Positions 17,201 to 22,748 of a stretch of 22,748 bases of DNA are shown piece after piece. Both the position numbers and the translations under genes were made by a program. The notes below the pieces were generated by a model. It worked only from the letters and a program-made list of their open reading frames with translations. It did not search any database and was not told where the DNA came from. This DNA is from DASZZX01 sp036260415 (GTDB lineage Bacteria; Actinomycetota; Nitriliruptoria; Nitriliruptorales; JAHWKO01), in assembly GCA_036260415.1 (NCBI GenBank), contig DASZZX010000324.1, positions 1 to 22,748 of the forward strand. Direction: 5' to 3'. Every line of letters starts with the position of its first letter. Positions within the stretch are counted from its first letter, which is position 1.

Positions 17201-17270
17201 CGAGGGGTTCGACACGCCCGACCTCGTCGAGGCGCGGGCCCTGCTCGACGAGGTCAACAGCCGGGTCTGA
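14205..17270 (+). CDS. Class III cyclase-homology / NB-ARC-type ATPase / TPR regulator
   Basis: This is a 1021-residue multidomain protein; the ATG at 14205 starts right before the cyclase domain. Residues ~10-180 form a class III nucleotide cyclase domain: FLFTDLESS with metal Asp16, KTTGDG with Lys55 and Asp59, then D110 and R121 in the second catalytic segment. The transition-state Asn is replaced by Tyr117 (VYRAAR, where VNxAAR is usual). Residues ~205-520 form a signalling ATPase domain opening with EFVGRERELATLRDLL. It has Walker A GPGGIGKT (226-233), Walker B LLLLDN (Asp301), a TSREALR sensor, and GLPLAIELAAARM. Residues ~600-1000 are TPR-like repeats. There is no C-terminal LuxR HTH, so it probably acts through protein interaction or cyclic nucleotide rather than DNA binding. 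It resembles STAND-class regulators. Confidence 0.88.
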   Translation: MTGEPASHTSTFLFTDLESSTQLWERSPTAMQRALERHDAILREAVERADGRVVKTTGDGLMAVFPSAAAAVGAALDAQLRLKYEVWGETGPLRVRMGMHAGEAQTRADDFFGPPVYRAARIMSSAHGGQVLLSALAADLVADVLPPDADLRDLGEHRLKDLLRPERLFQLVHPDLPTDFPPLVTLSYRPNNLPTQTSEFVGRERELATLRDLLGRSEVRLLTLIGPGGIGKTRLALQAAADQIDRFEDGLYFVDLSATRDPDAAFESVLRAVGLRRLGDEQPLDVLARQLGTRHVLLLLDNLEQVIAAADGVVELLQRCPQLKVLVTSREALRVRGEHLLPVPPLSLPGDAHASLTEIADHEAIRLFVERSRQVQPSFQLTEDNAAAVAEICARLDGLPLAIELAAARMRLFSVEDLRERLRSRLELLRGGPRDLPARQQTLRSTVEWSYDLLHEDERALFQLLSLFWPPRVDTLEGVAARVDLLRDVDVVDGLASLLDKSLIRSMERPGQHGLSMFETIREYAAERLDEDPELARAARLAHAEFFSALATSGRDRLDGPDRQRTLDELAAEIGNLRAAWSHWVDAADLQRLNQLLDPLWVLHDARGWYSGAVGLAEDLLGVLSALPPSVERAQEKLALVTSLARGLLAIRGYTQEVEDLYRQALARLEGTGRAPERPPALRSLASIHLYRGEFAEAAAIGRELLELARLQGDVGLEVEAHLVLGVNVASLGDAATGLEHLDRAIALFDPERHRPGRLRLGPSPGVVPYTTSAFLLWLQGFPDRAVQRATSGLELATRLDHPFSLAYALFHVGFLDLWRRELDLVHQRASGALEVAEEHGYQVWKALALVLQGVALTGLGRPDQGLASVDRGFSLYQGLDTPPVFWDFLLSLRARGLALGGKPQEGLATLEPAFEMAADQAPNIFGPEFPILKGDLLLALSDARAAEPWFQAAFDTAAQVGARTSQLRAATRLTRLRRAAGTRPDGTDLLRDVYATFTEGFDTPDLVEARALLDEVNSRV

Positions 17271-17440
17271 GACCGCGAGCGCCCACCAATCGTCCGTCCG
17301 GGCGACGCCCTGCAGGACGCGGACCTGATCGCCTGGCCTCAGGTTGTCGTGGTCGATGACGGCGACAAGGAGGTCAGCGGCGTAGTCCTGGGAGAGTCAT
17401 CCTGGGCGGTGACGGTGGCGATGTTCGTCTCGGATTCCCA
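17271..17440. other. Gap between the cyclase gene and the immunity tail; possible minus-strand coding debris
   Basis: On the minus strand, from about 17393 down, one frame reads DYAADLLVAVIDHDN, then GDQVRVLQGVARTDDWW, which looks protein-like. A second frame just upstream reads ETNIATVTAQDD. A one-base shift would join them. A TAATG overlap with the immunity stop codon (17443-17439) suggests a following coupled gene, but the ATG frame itself stops after 14 codons. I do not recognise a family. Confidence 0.3.
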
Positions 17441-17533
17441 TTAGGATTCGCGGCGGTCTACCACGGGCATGGGCGCCCATTCGATTCCGGTGCACCCAGC
17501 GTCTTCGACGGCTTGACGGACGCGCTCGGACGC
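17441..17533 (-). pseudogene. 3' fragment of DUF1629/Imm11-like immunity gene, cut off by the IS
   Basis: In the minus-strand frame that enters from the target duplication, 30 codons read ASERVRQAVEDAGCTGIEW followed by APMPVVDRRES and TAA. SERxxxAxExAGxTGxEF/W near the C-terminus is the closing signature of DUF1629/Imm11-type immunity proteins. The other part of the gene lies 1973 bp away, beyond the insertion. Both parts share the same frame when the insertion and one duplication copy are removed. Confidence 0.7.
17522..17533. repeat. Target-site duplication, left copy (12 bp)
   Basis: GCGCTCGGACGC at 17522-17533 corresponds to GCGTCGGACGC at 19507-19517 on the other side of the element. 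The right copy lacks one C. Long target duplications are typical of the IS1634 family. Confidence 0.65.
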
Positions 17534-19506
17534 GACTTTGACACTTGATCTGCAAAACCGCAGGTGAGCGGGGGTGTGCGGACACGGGTTTGTACTACAG
17601 GGTCGAACTTGTGTTCGTGAGGAGGCTGGTCAGGTGGTGATGGCGGGGCGGTCCCAGTCGGTGGTGTTGACGTCGAAGGCTTTGAGGACCTGCTCGTGGA
17701 GGCGGGTGCGTCGGGTGACCAGCCGGATGGTGGGGCCCTGCCCGGTGTCGAGGGTGACCCGGCGGATCTTGTCCAGCTCGTCGAGCGCCCGGCGGGCGGA
17801 GAGGTGCTGGTGGTCGAGGTCGGGGTCGCGCACGTCGGCGTCGTGCAGAGCGTTGCGCATGAGGGCTTCGATGACCGCGGCCAGCACGCAGATGGCGATG
17901 TGGCCGCGCACCCGTGTCTCGGTCCAGACGTAGACCGGGCGCAGCCGCACGAAGTCTTTGAGCACCCGGAAGCGGTCCTCGACAGCGCGCAGCGACTGGT
18001 AGCAGGCCAGCACCGTGGCCGGCGGGGTGTCGGCGGACAGCGAGGTGTGCAGCACGTAGTGACCGGCGAGGGCCTGCTCGTAGTCCACGGCGTCGTGGTC
18101 GTAGTCGTAGACGAACCGGCCGTCGTCGGCGTCGTAGGTGAACAGCCGCCGCACCGGTGACTTGGCGAGGATGCGTTCGGCGGCGGCGACGATCTTCTCC
18201 GCGTCTGTGAGCTCCCCGCGGGCGACCCGCCGCTCGAGCGCGAGAAGGCGGTCTTCGGTCTTGTTGATCAGTTGCAGGCGCCGCAGGGTGTCGCGCCGTT
18301 CCCGTTCGTCGGAGAACACCACCACGTAGCGGCTGTTGTCGTGGCTGACGTCGAGCACGCAACTGTGGAACTGGGTCACCTCGATCCAGTCGTCGTTGTC
18401 GGCCGCGTTGGCGAAGGCGAGCACCGCGGCGACGTCTTTGCGGTTGTGCAGGCGGGTGGCCAGCACCCAGTCGCACCCCGCCTGCTCGACCGTGTCGAGG
18501 TTGTCTTCGGAGATCAGCCCGCGGTCGGCGACCAGACAGATCCCGCCCGACCCCGAACCTGGCTTGCAGATCGGCGAGCACCTGGGGCAGGGTGGTTACG
18601 TCGGTGGTGTTGCCGGCGAACACGTGATGCGCGATCGGGATCCCGTCGCCGGTGGTGAGCAGCCCGACCACCACCTGGGGACGGTCGGGCCGGTGATCAC
18701 GCGAGTAGCCGAACGCGCGCGACGGGAACCGCATCGAGGGGGCGACCGAGCCTTCGAAGAAGGTCGAGGTCAGGTCGTAGCAGACCAGGGTGAGCTGCAG
18801 GTTGGTCAGGTCGGTCAGCCGCGCGTACAGGAACGTCTCCAGCTCGGCCTTGACGTCGTGGACGTGGTCCAGCGCCCGGTAGTACTGCTCCAGGCTGGGA
18901 AACGAGAACCCGTCTGGGGCCACGACCTGGTCGGTGATCCAGCCCACGACCTTGCGTCGGGAGCCCGGGTCGATCAGCCGGTTGGCGACCATCGCGAACA
19001 CCGCATCCGCAAGCGACCAGCGCAGCCGCTTGCCCCTGGCCGCCTCGTCGAACCACGCCTGCAGCCCCAGCCGACCCCACCACGCCTCCACCGCGGCGAC
19101 CCCGCCCAGGGCCGCAGCGTCGCGGGCCTCGAGGTCCTCGCCGCGCACCCATGTGGCTTGGGCATGGGCCTTGAGCGCGGCGATGATGCGGTCGAGCTGG
19201 CCACTGTCGCGCAGCTTGGACACCTCGCCCAAGCGGGCGACGGTGCGGTGGCGGGTCTTGCCCGCCTCGTCCCGGAAGGACTCGACCAGCGTCAGGTACT
19301 CGTAGGCCTTGCCCCCACCCCGCACCTTCGTGGTCTTCACGAACATGCCGGTCATTGTCGGCCGCAAAACATGGAGAAGCAAGCATCTAAGCCGATACTT
19401 TGCCCCTACATTGGTCGGGCCGTCCAAACGTAGAAGCCCTCAACCGGCCCAGAACCCCGAAATCCGCCGACCAGCCCACCCTCACGACCCCTCACGTGTC
19501 AAAGTC
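17534..19506 (-). mobile_element. IS1634-family insertion sequence, 1973 bp
   Basis: The ends are GACTTTGACACTTGA (17534-17548) and TCACGTGTCAAAGTC (19492-19506). They form an 11-bp perfect inverted repeat that extends to 14 of 15 bases. Outside lies the 12/11-bp duplication. Between them is one transposase gene on the minus strand, with about 151 bp before it and 96 bp after it. The family is known for unusually long and variable target duplications (IS1634 and IS1549, established). Excising the element rejoins the DUF1629-like immunity gene in frame, which supports these boundaries independently. The transposase is frameshifted, so this copy is probably not autonomous. Confidence 0.75.
17630..19355 (-). 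pseudogene. IS1634-family DDE transposase with one frameshift
   Basis: The N-terminal part, from the ATG at 19355 (or 19346), reads MFVKTTKVRGGGKAYEYL, then SFRDEAGKTRHRTVARLGE. The first catalytic Asp is in CYDLTSTFFEG. After FGVGR the frame is lost. It resumes one base out of register as CLVADRGLISEDN, with the second catalytic Asp, and continues to the stop at 17630. The Glu region, RAVEDRFRVLKDFVRLRPVYV, is in this second frame. An extra G in the GGGCGGG tract at about 18542-18549 explains the shift, and removing it gives about 574 residues, normal for the family. Both frames are otherwise well preserved, so the insertion is recent, or the lesion is a sequencing error. Confidence 0.85.
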
Positions 19507-19517
19507 GCGTCGGACGC
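19507..19517. repeat. Target-site duplication, right copy (11 bp, one base lost)
   Basis: GCGTCGGACGC matches the 12-bp left copy except for one missing C. It borders the right inverted repeat directly. Confidence 0.6.
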
Positions 19518-19980
19518 CACCCGTTCGCAGCCATAGGGGTACTTGAGAATCTGGCGTTCACCAATCTTACTCACGTCATAGACGGCCTTGATAATGGGCT
19601 CCATCCACTCCGCGCCGGTGGTGTCCACCCGCGTCGTGGCTTGGTCGTCTAGCGCTTCTGGGCCAAATAACGGGTTGCACACGCAACGTGGTTCTGTGCC
19701 GTCATCTTGCATGAGGATTACAGGCACCACTGCACATCGTCCGCGAAGCTGAGCGCTGACTCGATGGCATCCCGACGTTTCCGGCTGTAGACGGCGAAAC
19801 CCTGAATAGACGGGTGGCGTCGGCGACAAGTGTCTCAGTCGGCACAACCAACTGGAGAGGCGGCCAGTCTGCTATCGGTCCTGCTTCCTCGATATGGTCT
19901 CACGGAGTCGTCCCAAACCATTCGGGTACAGGTTCGGCCAAGGGAAAGCTCATGTCGGGGAACATCCGCCAGAAACGCAT
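19507..19980 (-). pseudogene. 5' part of DUF1629/Imm11-like immunity gene (nonsense, two frameshifts, IS-interrupted)
   Basis: The ATG at 19980 has a perfect GGAGG site 7 bases upstream and overlaps the toxin stop codon as TGATG, showing translational coupling. The first frame reads MRFWRMFPDMSFPLAEPVPE, hits TGA at 19900, then continues DHIEEAGPIADWPPLQLVVP. One base out, near 19808, it becomes IQGFAVYSRKRRDAIESAL and DDVQW. One base out again, near 19715, it becomes PVILMQDDGTEPRC, then EPIIKAVYDVSKIGERQILK and YPYGCERVAS at the IS edge. The order (short aromatic start, WPPLQLVVP, VYSRKRRDAIE, DDVQWxPV, YDVSKIGxxQILKYP, then the SERVRQA...TGIEW tail across the IS) matches DUF1629/Imm11 proteins. 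These neutralise partner nuclease toxins (established for polymorphic toxins). The gene is inactive as sequenced. Confidence 0.65.
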
Positions 19981-20219
19981 CAGCACCTCCAGTAATTGTA
20001 TCGCACCATGGTCGGATCATTCTTCAGGATTTCGCGCACGCGCTCACAGTTGCGAAGGAAGCGCTCTTCTCGCAGGATGGGATCCGTCTCCTTGGCTGCG
20101 TCGGCGGCGGCTGCCCTCAGTTGTCGGAGGATGTAGCGCTTGTATTCAGATCGGTGAGGTCCCTTGTGAGGAATCATTATCAGGTTCCAGTCACCTTTCA
20201 GGCTCAGTCTAGGAACAGC
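19980..20219 (-). pseudogene. C-terminal end of an AHH-type (HNH/Endo VII superfamily) nuclease toxin
   Basis: The minus-strand frame reads LSLKGDWNLIMIPHKGPH, then RSEYKRYILRQLRAAAADA, and ends NDPTMVRYNYWRC with TGA. GDWNLxxIPHxGxHxxxY is the second half of the AHH nuclease domain found at the C-terminus of polymorphic toxins. The preceding AHH catalytic motif and the whole delivery part are missing. Upstream of about 20219 the sequence turns GC-rich and non-coding. An ATG at 20177 could give a 65-residue product, but it starts inside the motif. The stop overlaps the immunity start by one base. GC here is about 52-62% in rows counted by hand, below the neighbours. Without the catalytic half it should be inert. 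Confidence 0.6.
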
Positions 20220-20347
20220 ACCCAGTCGTCGATCGATCGACCGAGCGACCCACCGGGCCGGCCCGCTCGACCCGCGGACCTGGGCCGTCGGCCCTTCGCG
20301 GCCCCAACCACGGAAGGAACCGTGGCCTCAGCTGGTCATGAGGTGAG
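20220..20347. other. Junction between the toxin remnant and the membrane-gene cluster
   Basis: High-GC sequence with no gene. It separates the lower-GC toxin island from the rightward membrane genes and probably holds their promoter; GAGGTGAG at about 20339-20346 is a usable ribosome binding site. Confidence 0.4.
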
Positions 20348-20715
20348 ATGGTGGACCTCACATCACGCGAGACCTGGACGGTGATCCACGGGCTGGTGCT
20401 CGGCACCCTCTTCCTGCTCGCGTTCGCTGGTGTACTCGCCGGACTACTGTGGAGCCTGCGCCCCGGCCTGGCCGCCGCGGCCGGCCTCAGGGAGACGCAT
20501 GCGGCGGCTGTACGCCGGGACCTGGCTGATGGCCGTGGCCGCCTGGGGCCACCGTGATCTGCGGCACCTGGATCGTCTACCCCTGGTACCGAGCCAAGCT
20601 CGCACCGGTCGGCGACGACCTTTTCGCCGGGTGCGCCGGCGCCGTCCTCCCCGCAGAAGCGTGCTCGCGGCGTGACTTCCTGCTCTCCAACGTCAGCGGG
20701 CAGACCGAGGCGTAG
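20348..20715 (+). pseudogene. Broken small membrane protein gene (first of three)
   Basis: The ATG at 20348 follows AGGTGAG. Frame one gives a membrane helix, VIHGLVLGTLFLLAFAGVLA. Near 20495 the coding frame moves to MRRLYAGTWLMAVAAW. Near 20548 one extra G in TGGGG moves it again to ATVICGTWIVYPWYRAKLA, then a tail ending SNVSGQTEA and TAG at 20713-20715. Joined, the pieces form a coherent two-helix protein of a conserved actinobacterial family with a GTWxVYPWYRA signature (recalled). The function is unknown. Total length is not a multiple of three, consistent with net indels. Confidence 0.65.
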
Positions 20716-20725
20716 GAGCGGAGCC

Positions 20726-21120
20726 ATGAGCACCACCGACCGTCCCGACGTCCACCACACGCCGAGGTCGCACCCGAGCTCGCCAACCTACCCCTGCCGG
20801 ACAAGCCGGACGGACCGGGCGCGGCGGCGATGACCGCGGCCGGCGCGGGGCGTCTTCGTGCTCGGGCCGCTCACCACTCTGGCCGTCCTCTCGGAGGATC
20901 CGAATGGGTTCCTCGCCGACCTCCAAGGCAGCCGGGACGTCGGTCCCCTCTCAGGCAAGACCACCCTGGCCGTGATCGCATGGGCCGTCGTCTGGGGAGG
21001 GCTGCACCTCGCTGGCGGGCCCGTGACATCAAGCTGAGCAGCGCGTTCTGGATCGGCGCCGGCCTGGGCATCCTCGGCATCATCGGAACGCTCCCACCGT
21101 TCTTCGAGGCCGTCGAGTGA
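20726..21120 (+). pseudogene. Broken small membrane protein gene (second of three)
   Basis: The ATG at 20726 follows GGAGCGGAG, 10 bp after the previous stop. The start MSTTDRPDVHH shifts to APELANLPLPDKPDGPGAAA. It shifts again to VFVLGPLTTLAVLSEDPNGF with DVGPLSGKTTLAVIAWAVVW, and finally to RARDIKLSSAFWIGAGLGIL and a TLPPFFEAVE end. LPLPDxPDGPGAAA followed by VGPLSGKT is a signature I recall from a conserved small membrane protein in actinobacteria, usually next to the preceding gene. Three shifts make it non-functional as sequenced. Confidence 0.65.
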
Positions 21121-21383
21121 CCTCGAACCCTTCTACCCGGCCGCCCCGCAGCGACACCGTCGCCGCGAGCACCGTCGCCGTCGGCGAGGGTCTGGCGTCC
21201 TGATGCTCAGCTGGCTCCTCGGCGACCCGGATCGCCGGCCTGTTCGTCGACCCCACGCTCGCCGCGATGCTCGCCATGTCGATCGCCGTTGTCATCGCAT
21301 CCGTCTGCGGTCTCGTCGCTCGCCGCCGGCTGCGTTCGGCCCTCCACAAGGTCTCGACCCACGAGTCGAGGCCGGCTGGTTGA
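21117..21383 (+). pseudogene. Broken small membrane protein gene (third of three)
   Basis: GTGA overlap with the previous stop (GTG at 21117) suggests coupling. The frame reads a Ser/Thr-rich start, meets TGA after about 28 codons, then continues in the same frame with RIAGLFVDPTLAAMLAMSIA and VVIASVCGLVARRRLRSAL, a convincing membrane helix with a basic cytoplasmic flank. A competing frame gives LMLSWLLGDP across the stop, so an indel pair may lie there. The function is unknown. Confidence 0.5.
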
Positions 21384-21539
21384 GCGTGTCCGCATGGCGG
21401 ACCCTTGCGGGCCGCCGGAGAGCGGCGCACGGCCGATGGTCCCACACGGTCGGGGCTATGGACTCTCGCCCCACCACACTGTCCAGAGTTGGCTGCCGGC
21501 AGAGCGACACCAGCGGTGGCGGCCGTGGAGGTGGCAGAC

Positions 21540-22077
21540 ATGGCAGGCGACGGGAGCGACAGGGAACGCAGCATCTACGCCTACACGTTCGTGCGGGCGC
21601 CGTTCGTTGAGGTGGCGCGGTTGGTGGCGGATGATCCGGCGGGGGTGTTGGGGTCGGCGGCGTCGGTCGCGGCGGCGCACGGTCGTGCGGTGTGCGCCAG
21701 CCTGCGGGTGCGGTTGGGGGCGTTCGAGATCGGTCGTGAGGCCACCATCGACATCGGTCAGGTGCGGTGGGATGGCAACGATCGCGTGCAGGTGGCGTTG
21801 CGGTGGCGGGACGCGACGTCGCCGGGGTTGTTCCCGGCGGTGCAGGCAACGTTGGAGGTGTGGGGGCTGTCGTGGCGTCCGCCGTTGGTGGCGGTCGTGG
21901 GCAGGTACCGGCCGCCGTGGGGGGGCGTTGGGGGCGGCGGTGGATGTGCTGGTGGGCCATCGTGTGGCCGAGGCGATGCTGGACCGGTTCGTGGACGAGG
22001 TGGGGGCGCGCATCCAGCGTGAGGTCGATCGTCGGCAGCCGGCGGTGTCGCAGCCGGTGGGGGGAGGCGGTCGATGA
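21540..22077 (+). pseudogene. SRPBCC-like protein with a one-base frameshift in a G7 run
   Basis: The ATG at 21540 has a strong GGAGGTGG site. The first ~125 codons read YAYTFVRAPFVEVARLVADD, then FEIGREATIDIG and VQVALRWRDATSPGLFPAVQ, a beta-rich fold reminiscent of SRPBCC/polyketide-cyclase-like domains. At 21919-21925 seven Gs shift the frame. With six Gs the protein continues WGALGAAVDVLVGHRVAEAM and LDRFVDEVGARIQREV to TGA at 22075-22077, giving 178 residues. The corrected end overlaps the next ATG as ATGA, which argues that the corrected frame is the ancestral or true one. It may bind a small hydrophobic ligand, but the domain assignment is tentative. Confidence 0.6.
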
Positions 22078-22544
22078 GCGTCGCGGTGGCGTTGGACCGG
22101 GGGTTGGAGGTGTTGGACACCGGGCAGTGCCTGCGGCTACTGGGGTCGGTGGCGGTGGGGCGGATCGCGGTGGACGCCGACGGTGGACCCACCGTGCTGC
22201 CGGTCAACTACGTGGTGGACGAGTGGACGATCGTGGTGCGTACGACCTTCGGCGCCAAGCTGGTGGCGGCGGCGTTGGAGCGGCCGGTGGCGTTCGAGGT
22301 GGATGACTTCGACGCTGCCACCCGCACCGGGTGGAGCGTGCTGGTCAAGGGCACCGCCGAGGTGGTGACCTCCGCCGAGGTGATCGACCGGCTGCAGGAC
22401 CTGGGACTGGACACCTGGGCCGAGGGCGTGACCCGCGACCGCTGGGTGCGCATCCACCCCAACCAGATCACCGGCCGGCGCATCCCACCCCTAACCCGCC
22501 CACCGTCCGAACCTGGCCCGCCGAACAACGCGGTCATGCTGTAG
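22074..22544 (+). CDS. Pyridoxamine-5'-phosphate-oxidase-family flavoprotein
   Basis: An intact 156-residue split-barrel protein. The start CLRLLGSVAVGRIAVDAD and TVLPVNYVVDEWTIVVRT supply the first barrel strands. KLVAAALERPVAFEVDDFD and ATRTGWSVLVKGTAEVV follow, and WVRIHPNQITGRRIP closes it. This is the small FMN- or F420-binding PPOX group seen widely in actinobacteria; the substrate is unknown. It overlaps the upstream SRPBCC-like gene by four bases (ATGA), so the two are translated together. The truncated gene at 10861-11193 is a paralog sharing the RTGW and GRRIP signatures. Confidence 0.88.
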   Translation: MSVAVALDRGLEVLDTGQCLRLLGSVAVGRIAVDADGGPTVLPVNYVVDEWTIVVRTTFGAKLVAAALERPVAFEVDDFDAATRTGWSVLVKGTAEVVTSAEVIDRLQDLGLDTWAEGVTRDRWVRIHPNQITGRRIPPLTRPPSEPGPPNNAVML

Positions 22545-22597
22545 GCCACTCATGCTCGAGCGCCCTGGCCATCCAGCACGTCGCCGGGCCCCGTCTG

Positions 22598-22634
22598 CGG
22601 CCGCCCCCAGAACGTCTTCTCGTCGGGGCGGCCG
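22598..22634. terminator. Bidirectional hairpin between convergent genes
   Basis: CGGCCGCCCC (22598-22607) and GGGGCGGCCG (22625-22634) are perfect 10-bp complements around a 17-base loop. It lies 53 bp past the PPOX stop and 6 bp past the stop of the convergent LuxR gene. It has no T-run. Confidence 0.6.
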
Positions 22635-22639
22635 GGCGG

Positions 22640-22748
22640 TTACTGGGGACGGCCCTGGCGGCGGGCGCGGTCTTGGGCGATGTAGGCGGCGGCTTCGGCT
22701 CGTCGGGCGACGTCGAGTTTGGTGAGGATGGTGGAGACGTAGTTCTTG
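22640..22748 (-). CDS. C-terminal end of a LuxR/NarL-type response regulator, partial
   Basis: The minus strand entering from the window edge reads KNYVSTILTKLDVARRAEAA, then AYIAQDRARRQGRPQ and TAA at 22640. VKNYVSxILxKLxVxxRxEAAAY is the recognition-helix end of the GerE/LuxR helix-turn-helix of NarL-family regulators. The receiver domain lies outside the window. It converges with the PPOX gene. Actinobacterial DosR-type regulators belong to this family, but the subfamily cannot be told from 35 residues. Confidence 0.85.
   Translation of the reverse strand, partial: KNYVSTILTKLDVARRAEAAAYIAQDRARRQGRPQ

Noticed and set aside
17597..19416. Inner inverted-repeat candidates for the IS ends
   Set aside because: Only about 8 of 13 bases match, and these ends would not restore the immunity reading frame; the outer pair does.
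18697..19433. Plus-strand open frames across the transposase
   Set aside because: Antisense shadows at high GC; the minus strand carries the catalytic motifs.

Overview
The window is high-GC DNA of actinobacterial type. Codons end mostly in G or C, GTG starts occur beside ATG, and ribosome binding sites are purine-rich. The gene families also fit Actinomycetota: CHAT/TPR protein, ECF sigma factor, cyclase-ATPase-TPR regulator, PPOX-family flavoproteins, TfoX-N protein and protoglobin. No gene fixes a genus. No rRNA, tRNA or CRISPR array was seen.

Positions 1-10614 hold mostly intact genes. A 5'-truncated CHAT/TPR caspase-like protein is followed by a small regulatory-like protein. Facing them are an ECF sigma factor, with its own intrinsic terminator, and a zinc-ribbon protein. 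Next come an HExxH membrane protein, a small membrane protein, a YfcE-type phosphoesterase, a protoglobin, a CoA-binding protein, an unnamed conserved protein with a run-on C-terminus, an alpha/beta hydrolase and a PrmC-like methyltransferase.

Positions 10861-13260 are accessory and decayed: a headless PPOX gene, a short receiver-like protein, a small membrane protein, a possible DUF4157-type fragment and a multiply frameshifted IS1380-type transposase remnant. Positions 13472-17270 are intact again, with a TfoX-N protein and a 1021-residue cyclase/NB-ARC/TPR regulator. That regulator has a substituted catalytic Asn and two tandem hairpins upstream.

Positions 17441-20219 are the most interesting part. 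On the minus strand lies the C-terminal end of an AHH-type nuclease toxin (HNH/Endo VII superfamily). Its stop overlaps, as TGATG, the start of a DUF1629/Imm11-like immunity gene. The immunity gene carries a nonsense codon and two frameshifts, and is cut by a 1973-bp IS1634-family element. Joining the sequence across the element's 11/12-bp target duplication restores the immunity reading frame. The island is lower in GC (52-62% in rows counted by hand), which suggests horizontal acquisition.

Positions 20348-22748 hold three coupled small membrane genes, all broken, then an SRPBCC-like gene with one extra G in a G7 run. That gene is coupled by ATGA to a PPOX-family gene. A perfect 10-bp hairpin separates the PPOX gene from the 3' end of a convergent LuxR/NarL regulator. 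The many single-base lesions may be real decay or assembly error, and this should be settled before the pseudogene calls are used.
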